Shown here in pieces: positions 1 through 8,849 of a stretch of 64,000 nucleotides of DNA. Location: the NCBI RefSeq assembly GCF_048323755.1, contig NZ_JBLWFS010000019.1, forward strand, positions 18,611 to 82,610. Direction: 5' to 3'. A program made the translations under genes and the position numbers. This DNA is from Alkalihalobacterium sp048323755 (lineage in GTDB: Bacteria > Bacillota > Bacilli > Bacillales > Bacillaceae_F). The notes beneath the pieces are model-generated. The model ran no database searches, was not told the origin of the DNA, and saw only the letters and a program-made list of their open reading frames with translations. Position 1 is the stretch's first letter. The number at the start of each line of letters is the position of its first letter.

Positions 1-126
1 TCTCCTCCTTAAACGCGCAGTCATCGCTCTACTATATGCCTATACAACCCCACTTGGTGATAATCACATTCTAGGCGTTTATAACATATGTTATGGTTGA
101 TGAACGAACGATTAGGAGGGGTCTTT

Positions 127-930
127 TTGAACACATTTCAAGAGGTTGCTTTATTTGAACATCGTTTTTGGTTGCAAGTATTAGGTGATCATGCTCGATT
201 TATCCGTGATGCACTATCCCCAATTGAGGAAGAAGAAGTCGAGATCGCCAAACAATACATTGAAACCTTTGACCAATTATTAGAAATATCACGTCAAGAA
301 ATTAGTGGCGACCCGTTACAACAACTGACTGAACTATCTCTAGAGCAAGCCAAAGGAATTCGAGAATTTAAACTTCACATCATTCGTGAGCATTTAATTG
401 GTGAAATTGAAATTGGTTTACCACCTACATTTTTAAATCATATGGTCAATGAAGTCGATGAGTATTTACGTATTCTTCCTTATTTAGTGGAAGAAAACAT
501 CCCCCCTGTAACTCACCCTCTCCATCATCACCTCGTTTGGCTTCTCGATGCTGCCGGCCATGCAGATGCCATTACAGGTGAACTAGATATGGTTGAAAAG
601 AAATTGAGTAAAAAAAGTGAAGAGTTTACAGAGACGTTTGAAGATTTTTATATCAAAGCTGTTGAATTGGCCGGGTATTTGCGAGCAAATGTCGATAAAT
701 TCCCAGCACTTCATCGTTTTAATGATCAAGTAGAGTTAGAAATTGAGCTCTTCAAAGTATTTCTAAGAGAACTCGAAGAACTTGAAATGACAAATAAGTT
801 GTTAGGGACATTTTCAGAACTAATGGCCGATCATATGGCAAGAGAAGAATGTTACTACTTAATAAAATTGGCAGAATCAAGCGAAACTACTATGCCAGAT
901 TGTGACCCCACCGCACCAAGAAACAAATAA
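127..930 (+). CDS. DUF2935 family protein
   Basis: Mostly helical protein of 267 residues belonging to the DUF2935 family of Bacillaceae, whose function is unknown. The family resembles hemerythrin-like helical bundles, and His/Glu residues are spaced along predicted helices (HRFW near the N-terminus, HHHLVW in the middle, HMAREE near the C-terminus). An ATG at position 88 is in frame, but the TTG at 127 is the better start: it follows a strong AGGAGGGG ribosome site by about 6 bases, and the family typically begins with a sequence like NTFQEVALFEHRFW. No signal peptide or membrane segment is visible. The gene ends at a bidirectional terminator shared with convergent ypuI. Family assignment is confident; metal binding is inference. 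Confidence 0.8.
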   Translation: MNTFQEVALFEHRFWLQVLGDHARFIRDALSPIEEEEVEIAKQYIETFDQLLEISRQEISGDPLQQLTELSLEQAKGIREFKLHIIREHLIGEIEIGLPPTFLNHMVNEVDEYLRILPYLVEENIPPVTHPLHHHLVWLLDAAGHADAITGELDMVEKKLSKKSEEFTETFEDFYIKAVELAGYLRANVDKFPALHRFNDQVELEIELFKVFLRELEELEMTNKLLGTFSELMADHMAREECYYLIKLAESSETTMPDCDPTAPRNK

Positions 931-961
931 AAAAGTGCAGCATATGGCTGCACTTTTTTTG
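931..961. terminator. Bidirectional terminator between the DUF2935 gene and ypuI
   Basis: A GTGCAG/CTGCAC stem is flanked by an A-run on the left and a T-run on the right, so it can end transcription of both convergent genes. Confidence 0.85.
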
Positions 962-962
962 C

Positions 963-1454
963 TTACTTTGTATGAAGCATCTTTGTTTGAAAATCTGTTT
1001 CATAATATTCCAGTTCTTCACGAATCGATTGAAATGGACCTTCAATGGATTTCATTAGATCCTTTAGAGATTCCGGTACGGGTTTTGAAAATTTAATTGC
1101 ATTTTTCCCAGTATACGCAGAACGACTGTCTTCAAACCAGTTATCAATACGAGGGTTAAAAAACTCCTCGATGCAATTATGATAAACCCAATATAATGTT
1201 TTCTCAGCAGCTGTTTTACGGAACGTCTTTCCATTTAGAATGACTTCACTTGCATCTTTACCTTCTTCACAAAAAACTAGTACACGACGCAATGAAGAAA
1301 GAACCGCCTTGTAATATTCTTCATCTGTTTGGTTATCTTCACTTAACATTTCTGTTAATTTTGTTTCATTTAGGTACGTACTTATTTTTTCACAAATACC
1401 TTTTAAAGTATCATGTGCTAATGTTAATTGGCTTTCAACCAATGTATTCCCCAT
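963..1454 (-). CDS. ypuI: YpuI family protein (DUF3907)
   Basis: A 163-residue cytoplasmic protein of unknown function, matching B. subtilis YpuI in overall sequence and in position next to scpB/scpA and the rib genes. The sequence is rich in charged residues and predicted helices, with no signal peptide or membrane segment. The ATG is preceded by GGAGGTG at good spacing. It lies on the same strand as the orphan gene at 1549-1935 but is separated from it by about 95 bases, so it may have its own promoter. The name rests on synteny plus sequence resemblance; the function is not known. Confidence 0.75.
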   Translation of the reverse strand: MGNTLVESQLTLAHDTLKGICEKISTYLNETKLTEMLSEDNQTDEEYYKAVLSSLRRVLVFCEEGKDASEVILNGKTFRKTAAEKTLYWVYHNCIEEFFNPRIDNWFEDSRSAYTGKNAIKFSKPVPESLKDLMKSIEGPFQSIREELEYYETDFQTKMLHTK

Positions 1455-1548
1455 GGTGGTGACACCTCCATTTTTATAATAACTATATTATACGACACTT
1501 CGGACAAGAACACCTTACTATTTTTTGCAAAAGGTTCTTATGTATATA

Positions 1549-1935
1549 TTACAATTGGCTTTTTCCTTGTGTGACGAGGTTATTCATAATTCCTTTAATT
1601 TGCTCAGGGTCAACGTCCCTAAATAAAGATTCCATTTCTTTAAGTTCATTAATGTATACTCGCTTTTTCTCTTTATTACCCGGATTTTGCAACAAGCAAA
1701 CTAAAGCCACGATATCTTTAAATGTTATTTCTCTCTGATTTGTTGCTAAAATGGGATCTTCTTTAAAAGGAGATATCTCTGATGATTGTTCATCGAAGAA
1801 ACGTACATATAACACATTTAGCTCCTTTTCTTGTCCATTATCAGTATATGTTACAGTAGAACGATTGAAGAAATCTTCAGACGTGTTGGGTTTTTCCTTT
1901 TCTAGTTCAATTCCTTCAGCCTTTAATATAATCAC
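1549..1935 (-). CDS. Hypothetical protein between scpB and ypuI
   Basis: I do not recognise this 128-residue protein. It has no obvious membrane segment or signal peptide. The N-terminal half is beta-like and contains a short NVLYVRFFDEQ stretch; the C-terminal half is helical and charged. The start is a GTG preceded by AGGAGAGG at 5-base spacing, which supports real translation. It lies 46 bases downstream of scpB on the same strand and could be a distal gene of the scpAB transcript. B. subtilis has no gene here as far as I recall, so it looks like a lineage-specific insertion into a conserved neighbourhood. Confidence 0.6.
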   Translation of the reverse strand: MIILKAEGIELEKEKPNTSEDFFNRSTVTYTDNGQEKELNVLYVRFFDEQSSEISPFKEDPILATNQREITFKDIVALVCLLQNPGNKEKKRVYINELKEMESLFRDVDPEQIKGIMNNLVTQGKSQL

Positions 1936-1981
1936 AACAACCTCTCCTAACTGTAATGTAATATATTCTAATTATATCATA

Positions 1982-2611
1982 TTAACTTTCACTGTTGTCC
2001 TCACTTAAGAGCGTCTCCATTCCTTCCTCAAACTTCTTAAAAAATAGATCTGCATCCTCTTCCAAGAACCCTTCGTCGACTTGATCTGGTAAAGGTGGTA
2101 ATTCCTTTAGAGATTTTAAGCCAAAGTAATCTAAAAATTCCTTTGTAGTACCATATAATATCGCACGCCCACTACCTTCTGCACGTCCTACATCTTTTAT
2201 CAGTAATTTTGCCGTTAACGTTTGAATTGCTTTCTCCGTTTTAACCCCGCGTATTTCTTCTATTTCAACCCTGGTTATGGGCTGTTTGTAAGCTACAATC
2301 GCTAGAGTTTCAAGTGCAGCCTGAGACAAGCCTGTATGTCCCGGCGCTTCTACTAATTGCTGAAAGTAAAGTGCATGCTCTGGTTTGGTTGTTAATTGAT
2401 AAGCACCAGCCATCTCAATTAATTGCATGCCGCGATTTATTTCTGTTAAATCAACTTCTAAATCGCGTAACACATCTTGCACCGTTTCTCGTTCCACTTT
2501 TAGAATGTTTGCTAGCTGTTCTTCTGTAAGTCCATCTTCACCAGCTACGAATAATAATCCTTCAATTATACCTTTTAATTCATCTAAACTAATTGGATTA
2601 AACAGCGTCAA
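1982..2611 (-). CDS. scpB: Segregation and condensation protein ScpB
   Basis: Accessory winged-helix subunit of the bacterial SMC-ScpA-ScpB condensin, which compacts and segregates newly replicated origins. The 209 residues contain the two tandem winged-helix domains of the family (about residues 8-85 and 95-165), with the typical stretches GIIEGLLFVAGEDGL and TLAIVAYKQPITRVEIE. An acidic C-terminal tail (after about 170) is slightly longer than in B. subtilis. The start codon overlaps the scpA stop by four bases (ATGA), a strong sign of translational coupling and of fixed stoichiometry with ScpA. Confidence 0.95.
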   Translation of the reverse strand: MTLFNPISLDELKGIIEGLLFVAGEDGLTEEQLANILKVERETVQDVLRDLEVDLTEINRGMQLIEMAGAYQLTTKPEHALYFQQLVEAPGHTGLSQAALETLAIVAYKQPITRVEIEEIRGVKTEKAIQTLTAKLLIKDVGRAEGSGRAILYGTTKEFLDYFGLKSLKELPPLPDQVDEGFLEEDADLFFKKFEEGMETLLSEDNSES

Positions 2612-3375
2612 TGAATAGACCCCTCCTCCTTGATGTAGATCATGATGTCAGAAAAATTATTTTCCTGTTCACAAATGATGGCATTTTTCTTCATTAATTC
2701 TAATACAGCTAAAAAAGAGATAACAATGTGTGATCGTTCAGGAACAGGGAACAACGAGTAAAAGCTTCGTTTTCCACCGGTACGGGTTAAATCCTCCATA
2801 ATCTCACCCATTCTCGTCTCGATCGAATACTCTTGACCTCTTACAGTTTTTGCCACGGGCGCTTGCATCTTTTTACGCTTAAGCATAGATTTATAAGCAT
2901 CTAGCATATCAAATAGAGTAATCCCTTTTAACGTTACTTCTTTTCTTTCCTCTTTTGGAAAATACCTTTCAAGGTTAACTGGGGGTTTCGTATGAATTAA
3001 TGAACGCTCCACTTGACGATCTTGAAGCTCCATTGCCGCTTCTTTAAACTTTCTATATTCAATCAAACGCATCATAAGCTCTTCACGTGGATCATCTTCA
3101 TCTACTTCAATGCTTTCAACATTGTCCCATTCTTCTTGTTGCTTTGGGAGTAACATCTTACTTTTAATGGCTAGTAACGTTGCTGCCATCACTAAATATT
3201 CACTTGCTATGTCTAATTGTAACTCCTGCATCGTTCGGATATATTGCATATACTGATCAGTTATTTTAGCGACTGGAATATCATATATATCTACTTCTGC
3301 TTGATTTATTAAATGTAACAGTAAATCTAAAGGACCTTCAAATGTGTCCAGTTTCACACTGTACTGACTGTTCAT
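2608..3375 (-). CDS. scpA: Segregation and condensation protein ScpA (kleisin)
   Basis: Kleisin subunit that bridges the SMC head domains in the bacterial condensin complex and binds a ScpB dimer through its middle region. The 255-residue length is normal. The N-terminal domain carries the signature FEGPLDLLLHLI (residues 12-23) followed by LATLLAIKSKMLLP-like helices, and the C-terminal winged helix ends the protein (about 190-245). It is the first gene of a coupled scpA-scpB pair. The upstream 175 bases separate it from the divergent DUF309 gene and should hold both promoters. Confidence 0.95.
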   Translation of the reverse strand: MNSQYSVKLDTFEGPLDLLLHLINQAEVDIYDIPVAKITDQYMQYIRTMQELQLDIASEYLVMAATLLAIKSKMLLPKQQEEWDNVESIEVDEDDPREELMMRLIEYRKFKEAAMELQDRQVERSLIHTKPPVNLERYFPKEERKEVTLKGITLFDMLDAYKSMLKRKKMQAPVAKTVRGQEYSIETRMGEIMEDLTRTGGKRSFYSLFPVPERSHIVISFLAVLELMKKNAIICEQENNFSDIMIYIKEEGSIH

Positions 3376-3551
3376 CTCATCACCAATTTCTATTTAAAAC
3401 CGTTGCTAGACAGGATTATATCATACTTTTCATCCCACGATATTGATTATTTTCATTTATGTTTAGTCTTTTATCAGAGAGTCTTGTCATTTTCCTAACG
3501 AATTTGCATATGATACACTTTTATTAACTAACTCGATGGGGGAGTCATTTC

Positions 3552-4073
3552 ATGAAATATCCACAAGCTTTTATAGACTATTTAATTTACTTTCATAGTC
3601 AACGTGATTTTTTTGAGTGTCATGAAGTATTAGAGGAGCACTGGAAATCCGAAGAAGGCGGTAAAGAAAAGGTTTGGGTAGGGTTTATTCAAGTTTCAGT
3701 CGGCCTTTATCATTACCGTCGACAAAACTATGAGGGTGCCAAGCGAATGATCACAAGTGCAATACGTATATTGGGGCAAGAGAAAACAAAGGTTTCAGAT
3801 TTAGGGATAAATAGTAAACAACTATTAATGGACTTACCTATTATTAAAAAGAATATTGAGAACAAACTGCCTTATCAAGATTATAATATTCCCATTGAAG
3901 ATGACAGTCTCCTTCATGCTTGTACAAATCAATGTAAAAAAGAAAACCTTCAATGGTGTATTCCTAGCGACTTTAACGACCGTTATCTCATAAATAAACA
4001 CTCACTACGCAACCGCGAAGACGTTATTAATGAGAGATCTCGACAAAAACAATTGAAGAACAGAAAAAAGTAA
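3552..4073 (+). CDS. ypuF: DUF309 family protein (YpuF-like)
   Basis: A 173-residue DUF309 protein of unknown biochemical function. The family signature FFECHEVLEEHWK lies at about residues 20-32, and the following helix (IQVSVGLYHYRRQNYEGA) is also conserved; His and Glu in this region suggest a metal-binding helical bundle. The C-terminus is basic and variable. It starts at an ATG preceded by GGGGGAG. In B. subtilis the equivalent gene ypuF lies between ribT and scpA; here it keeps the position but is transcribed on the opposite strand from scpA and ribT. Confidence 0.8.
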   Translation: MKYPQAFIDYLIYFHSQRDFFECHEVLEEHWKSEEGGKEKVWVGFIQVSVGLYHYRRQNYEGAKRMITSAIRILGQEKTKVSDLGINSKQLLMDLPIIKKNIENKLPYQDYNIPIEDDSLLHACTNQCKKENLQWCIPSDFNDRYLINKHSLRNREDVINERSRQKQLKNRKK

Positions 4074-4176
4074 GGCTGACCATGGAGTGTTTTGGCCCTC
4101 GTTCTTTTATATAAGATACATAAGTCTAGATAGTATTTATATCTTCGAGGTGCCTAACACTACTATCAGTCAACCT

Positions 4177-4524
4177 TTATACGTCTAGTAAACACGCAGA
4201 ATAAAAGTCTTTTGTATCCTTATTTGGTTTAAGATTACCCGTGATTCTTTCTTGAACTGCTTGGAGCATTTGTTTACCAATTCCCTCGTCACGAAAGGAC
4301 GGGTTTACACAAACGTGGCACAATTCAAAATCTCCATCACCGTCTTCATAAATGCCAATTACACCTACAATATCTTCTTCTTTCCATAAAAATAATTGCC
4401 ATCTGTCATCATGTTCATATTTTTCTATTGTTTCTTGTAACGTTTTAATTTGTTTTTGCTTCGGCATATATGATAATAGCCCCATCGCAATCTTTTTGTA
4501 AGTAGATTTATATTTTATTAGCAT
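4177..4524 (-). CDS. ribT: RibT-like GNAT acetyltransferase
   Basis: A single-domain GCN5-related N-acetyltransferase of 115 residues. The acetyl-CoA-binding motif is visible as VNPSFRDEGIGKQML (about residues 72-86). It corresponds to RibT, which follows ribH in B. subtilis and is part of the rib locus but whose substrate is not established. Here it is separated from ribH by about 390 bases and a terminator, so it is probably transcribed independently of the FMN-controlled operon. The ATG follows GAGGGATTGAT. Confidence 0.8.
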   Translation of the reverse strand: MLIKYKSTYKKIAMGLLSYMPKQKQIKTLQETIEKYEHDDRWQLFLWKEEDIVGVIGIYEDGDGDFELCHVCVNPSFRDEGIGKQMLQAVQERITGNLKPNKDTKDFYSACLLDV

Positions 4525-4913
4525 ATCAATCCCTCTTTAATCATTCTAGACCTGTGATGCGTAAGCTATCAAACTAAATTTTATCACATTCTGATGAAAT
4601 ATTGTGTGTTGTTTATGAAAATTTAGATAAACGTTACTTATAAAATATGTCAATTTCATAAAAATGTTAATAGGTTAAAGGTAGTTTTTTATCAGAACAC
4701 CGACTAAATTTAAAAATTCTGCGACCCTCTTTTTAGATATCGACTTTGAGATAAGTCAAACGAAAAGAGAGCATAGCATGTTCACTGCTACACTCTCTAC
4801 TCAACACCTTCTATAGATCGCCCATATTACAATTATTAAAGTTTTGCCTTGCCTTTTACTAATAAGAAGGTAAAACTACATCTCACACAATTTTCGATGT
4901 AATGTTACACCGC
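4525..4913 (-). other. Intergenic region between ribH and ribT
   Basis: This 389-base stretch is AT-rich and holds the ribH terminator hairpin at 4762-4798 and, presumably, the ribT promoter. I see no open reading frame, RNA gene or repeat with support in the rest of it. Confidence 0.5.
4762..4798 (-). terminator. Terminator of the riboflavin operon
   Basis: On the minus strand an interrupted stem (AGAG..TAGCA / TGCTA..CTCT) is followed by CTTTTCG. It lies about 115 bases after the ribH stop codon and separates ribT from the operon. Confidence 0.6.
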
Positions 4914-5384
4914 TTATTGATTAAACGCGCGACTTAAATTTGCCATTTCAATTGCAGCGGCTGCAGCTTCCCAACCTTTATTCCCTGCTTTAGTACCTGC
5001 TCTTTCTATTGCTTGTTCAATCGTATCCGTTGTTAATACTCCAAAAATAACTGGTATCCCTGTTTGAAGTGACAAACTTGATACACCTTTTGCAGCTTCA
5101 TTACAAACAAAGTCAAAGTGAGGTGTAGCACCACGAATGACCGTCCCAAGTGTAATAACAGCGTCATATTTATTTGTTTCAGCCATTTTTTTAGCAGCTA
5201 ATGGAATTTCAAAAGCTCCAGGTACCCAAGCAATATCTACATCTTCCTCAGAAACACCGTGACGTTTAAGTGCATCTTCAGCACCGCCTAATAACTTGCT
5301 CGTAATAAATTCATTAAAACGCCCGACAACGATTCCTACTTTAAGACCTGAACCAACTAAATTTCCTTCAAATACTTTTCCCAT
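4914..5384 (-). CDS. ribH: 6,7-dimethyl-8-ribityllumazine synthase
   Basis: Beta subunit of riboflavin synthase. It condenses 5-amino-6-ribitylaminouracil with 3,4-dihydroxybutanone 4-phosphate to give lumazine, the penultimate step of riboflavin synthesis, and usually forms 60-subunit shells in bacilli. The 156 residues are full length. Visible family motifs are VGRFNEFIT (about 21-29), WVPGAFEIPLAAKKM (53-67), GTVIRGATPHFDFVCNEAA (81-99, with the catalytic His in the PHFDFV segment) and FGVLTTDT (114-121). Last gene of the ribD-ribE-ribBA-ribH operon. Confidence 0.97.
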   Translation of the reverse strand: MGKVFEGNLVGSGLKVGIVVGRFNEFITSKLLGGAEDALKRHGVSEEDVDIAWVPGAFEIPLAAKKMAETNKYDAVITLGTVIRGATPHFDFVCNEAAKGVSSLSLQTGIPVIFGVLTTDTIEQAIERAGTKAGNKGWEAAAAAIEMANLSRAFNQ

Positions 5385-5505
5385 TATTATTTCCTCCTTA
5401 TGTATGAGAAGGGGATGTATTCCCCCTCCATTCAGCTTGTAAAATTTTAGTAAAAATTCCCATGTAGCCTATAATATATCTTTTAGTTTTGATATAAATT
5501 TTTTA

Positions 5506-6699
5506 TTAAAAATGAAGCATATGTCCTAATTTTTCATGCTTTGTTTTCAAATACCCTTCATTATTAACATTGTGCGGCAATTGAAGCGGAACTCTGTCCA
5601 CAACCTCAAGACCATAACCCGCTAACCCCTTTATTTTCCTTGGGTTATTCGTTAATAACTTCATTTTTGTAATGCCTAACTCACGTAATATTTGTGCGCC
5701 AATGCCATATTCACGGAGATCAGGTGCAAATCCTAATTTTAAATTGGCTTCTACAGTGTCATAACCTTCTTCTTGCAACTTGTATGCTTTCAATTTATTA
5801 ATAAGTCCAATTCCGCGCCCTTCTTGACGCATGTACAGAAGAACCCCGCTACCTTCTTGTTCAATTTGTGCTAAGGCCGCATGAAGCTGAGGACCACAAT
5901 CACAACGATGCGAACCAAACACATCCCCAGTTAAACACTCTGAATGAACTCGAACCAACGTAGGTACATCAGGAGTTATTTCACCTTTAACAAGTGCAAT
6001 ATTTTCTTTACCATCTAACACATTTGTATAACCAATTGCTTTAAAATCACCAAAATCAGTTGGTAAATTAATTTCAACTTCTCTTTCCACTAACTTATCT
6101 TTACGATGGCGATATTCAATTAAATCTTTAATTGTAATCATTTTCAGCTCATGTTCATCTGCAATCTTTCGTAAATCAGGTACACGAGCCATCGTTCCAT
6201 CGTCTTTGATGATTTCACAAATAACACCTGCTGGCTTCGCACCTGAAAGTCGTGCTAAGTCAACTGCTGCTTCGGTATGCCCAGCACGTCTTAAAACTCC
6301 CCCATCTTTAGCAACTAACGGGAAGATGTGACCTGGTCGTTTAAAATGATGTTTCTTTGTTTCATCATCAATTAAAGCTTGAACTGTTACTGATCTCTCA
6401 TGTGCACTTATACCTGTCGTCGTTGTATGATGATCAATACTAACTGTAAAAGCTGTACCATGCGGATCTGTATTATGATCGACCATCGGGAAAAGATCTA
6501 ACTGTTTTGCACGCTCTTCTGTAATAGGGGCACAAACTAAACCTCTTCCATACTTAATCATAAAATTTATTACTTCTGGAGTCGTTTTCTCTGCCAGTGA
6601 TACAAAATCACCTTCATTTTCACGGTCCTCGTCGTCACACACGATAACAACTTGACCTTGCATTAATTCATAAATGGCTTCTTCAATTGGATCAAACAT
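5506..6699 (-). CDS. ribBA: Bifunctional 3,4-DHBP synthase / GTP cyclohydrolase II
   Basis: Fusion enzyme (397 residues) that supplies both precursors of riboflavin. Residues 1 to about 200 are 3,4-dihydroxy-2-butanone 4-phosphate synthase, with the acidic active-site loop DDEDRENEGDF (about 22-32) and the HTEAAVDLARLSG motif. Residues about 205-397 are GTP cyclohydrolase II, with the zinc cysteines in CLTGDVFGSHRCDC (about 254-267) and the MRQEGRGIGL motif. It follows ribE by 14 bases and is under the FMN riboswitch upstream of ribD. Confidence 0.97.
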   Translation of the reverse strand: MFDPIEEAIYELMQGQVVIVCDDEDRENEGDFVSLAEKTTPEVINFMIKYGRGLVCAPITEERAKQLDLFPMVDHNTDPHGTAFTVSIDHHTTTTGISAHERSVTVQALIDDETKKHHFKRPGHIFPLVAKDGGVLRRAGHTEAAVDLARLSGAKPAGVICEIIKDDGTMARVPDLRKIADEHELKMITIKDLIEYRHRKDKLVEREVEINLPTDFGDFKAIGYTNVLDGKENIALVKGEITPDVPTLVRVHSECLTGDVFGSHRCDCGPQLHAALAQIEQEGSGVLLYMRQEGRGIGLINKLKAYKLQEEGYDTVEANLKLGFAPDLREYGIGAQILRELGITKMKLLTNNPRKIKGLAGYGLEVVDRVPLQLPHNVNNEGYLKTKHEKLGHMLHF

Positions 6700-6713
6700 G
6701 ACTTTCCCCCCTT

Positions 6714-7367
6714 TTATTTAAAACCATGCTCTTCTAAAAAGCTTTCTGTAAGAGAATTATTCGTGCCCTGTTGTGGTACCCTTGCTGTAATAAACTGTTC
6801 AATATATTTTCCGACGATATCACATTCGATATTAACAATATCCCCTGGATGCTTTGCACCTATAACGGTTTCACTTAAAGTGTGTGGAATAATTGAAACC
6901 GTAAAAGAAGTTTCATCGACTCCAAAAATCGTTAAACTCGTACCGTCAACTGCAATTGAACCTTTGTATAAAACATATCTCCTTAGTTCAGGCGAAATTT
7001 CGACTTGAAAATATACGGCATTGTCAACCGCTTCACGTTTTTTTATTTTTCCGATTCCATCCACATGACCTGAAACAAAATGACCTCCGAAACGACCATT
7101 TGCAGCCATGGCACGTTCTAAGTTCACCTTTGATCCCCGTTGCAAAGTTTTCAAACTTGTACTTCTAACTGTCTCTGGCATGAGATCAACGGTAAATCTA
7201 TGATTATCAAATGATGTAACTGTTAAACACACACCATTTACAGCGATACTATCACCTAAATGTACATCATTTAAGATTTCATTGGCTTGAATCGTCATAA
7301 CAACAGCTTCATTATTTTGTCGTATATTCCCTATCGTACCTAGCTCTTCAATAATTCCTGTAAACAT
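6714..7367 (-). CDS. ribE: Riboflavin synthase alpha subunit
   Basis: Catalyses dismutation of two 6,7-dimethyl-8-ribityllumazine molecules into riboflavin and the pyrimidine precursor. The 217 residues show the internal duplication of the family: an N-terminal barrel beginning MFTGIIEELG and with SIAVNGVCLTV (about 41-51), and a C-terminal barrel with FVSGHVDGIG and SIAVDGTSLTI. One base separates its ATG from the ribD stop codon, so translation is likely coupled. Confidence 0.97.
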   Translation of the reverse strand: MFTGIIEELGTIGNIRQNNEAVVMTIQANEILNDVHLGDSIAVNGVCLTVTSFDNHRFTVDLMPETVRSTSLKTLQRGSKVNLERAMAANGRFGGHFVSGHVDGIGKIKKREAVDNAVYFQVEISPELRRYVLYKGSIAVDGTSLTIFGVDETSFTVSIIPHTLSETVIGAKHPGDIVNIECDIVGKYIEQFITARVPQQGTNNSLTESFLEEHGFK

Positions 7368-7368
7368 A

Positions 7369-8457
7369 TTATCTTGCCCCCTTTGGTATAGAAGTAATTT
7401 TTATGTCAGGGCCTATTTGCTCAACTTTCAATAGGTCAAGTTCTAATACTTCAGACATTGTCGTAAAGCCTTCACCACCAAAAGAACTCGGCGCCGAAAC
7501 TCCTCCAATTAGTTTAGGAGCGATATAAGTTATTACTTGATTGACTGCTCGCTCTTTCAAAAAGCTAGAATTTACAGTTGCTCCACCTTCGACAAACAAA
7601 GACGTAATTCCCTTATCTCCTAAAATATCTAAAAGTTTGTCAATTTCGATGGTATCCCCTAATGAATGAATGGTAACACCTAATTGTTCTAATTGTTCTT
7701 TTTTTATATTGTCCGCACAATCTGTCGTGAAAATCCATGTTTTTGAGCTAGTATCTGTAACAACAGTTGAATGAAATGGAGTACGCAACTTAGAGTCTAA
7801 AATAACTCGAATTGGGTTTTTTCCTCCATTGGGGATCCTGGTCGTTAAGCTTGGATTGTCCGCTATTACTGTACCCACACCAACTAAGATCGCATCATGC
7901 GTGTGTCTAAGGTAATGAACGTCCTCTCGAGCCTCGCTACTTGTAATCCACTTACTATCCCCAGTAACTGTCGCAATCTTACCATCAAGACTTACAGCAG
8001 ATTTTAACGTGACAAAAGGTTTATTCGTCTTTATAAAGTGGTAAAAGACTTCGTTTAATTCATCGGCCTCTTTTTTCATTAAACCAACTTCTACATCTAT
8101 TCCTGCATTCTTTAGCTTCTCTATCCCTCTTCCACTAACCTTTGGATTGGGATCAGTTGTAGCAATAACCACTCGCTTTATATGTGACTTAATAATTAAA
8201 TCCGCACAAGGAGGGGTTCTTCCATGATGACTACATGGCTCAAGAGTTACATATATCGTTGCCCCTTCTGCTTTCGTTCCCGCCATCCGAATGGCGTGAA
8301 CCTCAGCGTGAGCTTCACCTGCTTTCAAGTGCGCTCCCATTCCAATAACTTGTCCATCTTTTACTACAACAGCTCCGACTAGTGGATTTGGGGTCGTTTG
8401 CCCTTGTGCCGAACGAGCGATTTGTATAGCGAGTTCCATATACTGTCGATCATTCAT
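7369..8457 (-). CDS. ribD: Bifunctional diaminohydroxyphosphoribosylaminopyrimidine deaminase / reductase
   Basis: First gene of the riboflavin operon (362 residues). The N-terminal cytidine-deaminase-like domain (1 to about 145) has the zinc motif HAEVHA (about 49-54) and TLEPCSHHGRTPPC (about 71-84). The C-terminal reductase domain (about 146-362) is dihydrofolate-reductase-like, with KSAVSLDGKIA and FVEGGATVN. Expression should depend on the FMN riboswitch whose aptamer lies at 8850-8992 and terminator at 8643-8722. A dispersed repeat separates that terminator from this gene's start. Confidence 0.97.
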   Translation of the reverse strand: MNDRQYMELAIQIARSAQGQTTPNPLVGAVVVKDGQVIGMGAHLKAGEAHAEVHAIRMAGTKAEGATIYVTLEPCSHHGRTPPCADLIIKSHIKRVVIATTDPNPKVSGRGIEKLKNAGIDVEVGLMKKEADELNEVFYHFIKTNKPFVTLKSAVSLDGKIATVTGDSKWITSSEAREDVHYLRHTHDAILVGVGTVIADNPSLTTRIPNGGKNPIRVILDSKLRTPFHSTVVTDTSSKTWIFTTDCADNIKKEQLEQLGVTIHSLGDTIEIDKLLDILGDKGITSLFVEGGATVNSSFLKERAVNQVITYIAPKLIGGVSAPSSFGGEGFTTMSEVLELDLLKVEQIGPDIKITSIPKGAR

Positions 8458-8487
8458 CGTTCTAGCCTCTTTCTATCATGTAATAAC

Positions 8488-8618
8488 AAGAAAAGCGCAA
8501 GGTGCCAGCTTATCGGCGACAAGCGCTGGAGGGCCAGCAAAAAGTGTCTTGATCTTTAGACACATTTGATGGACCGAAGCGACCTCGAGCCGATGGCACC
8601 TGGGGCTAGATATCTCCG
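8488..8618. repeat. Dispersed repeat, copy 1, inside the ribD leader
   Basis: A GC-rich segment that is nearly identical over about 110 bases (8508-8618) to 36328-36437. Shared landmarks are TTATCGGCGACAAGCGCTGG, GAGGGCCAGCA, AAGTGTCTTG, GATGGACCGAA and CGACCTCGAGCCGATGGCAC. Within this copy AGGTGCCA (8500-8507) can pair with TGGCACCT (8594-8601). It stands between the FMN riboswitch terminator and ribD, so it is transcribed (as the complement of the strand given) in the mRNA leader. A short open frame across it is not considered coding because its amino-acid sequence is just a translation of the repeat. Confidence 0.85.
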
Positions 8619-8642
8619 ATTTTATATTTCTTAATCGTTTAC

Positions 8643-8722
8643 TAAAAAAAGAGGCGCCCCTAATCCAAATGATCATACTCTACTAAGCAGTTCGTACGAT
8701 TTGGACTGGGACAGCCTCTTTA
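8643..8722 (-). terminator. FMN riboswitch terminator upstream of ribD
   Basis: On the minus strand AAAGAGGC and a following CAGTCCAAAT arm pair with ATTTGGATTAGG and GCCTCT, followed by a run of T residues. This long imperfect hairpin lies downstream of the FMN aptamer and is the obvious expression platform for transcription attenuation. Confidence 0.75.
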
Positions 8723-8849
8723 TATAAGATTCGAAAGAAAAGACATAACTAAATAAACATTAGTATAATTGTACAAAAAACAAAAAATATTTTGATGGAT
8801 ATGCTAAAAAAACAGATTCCACCTCTGTACATATACGCGCTCTTCTCTT

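Noticed and set aside
8476..8676. 66-residue open frame upstream of ribD on the minus strand
   Set aside because: It is a translation of the dispersed repeat plus the riboswitch terminator; the same kind of frame appears in the second repeat copy (36250-36432).
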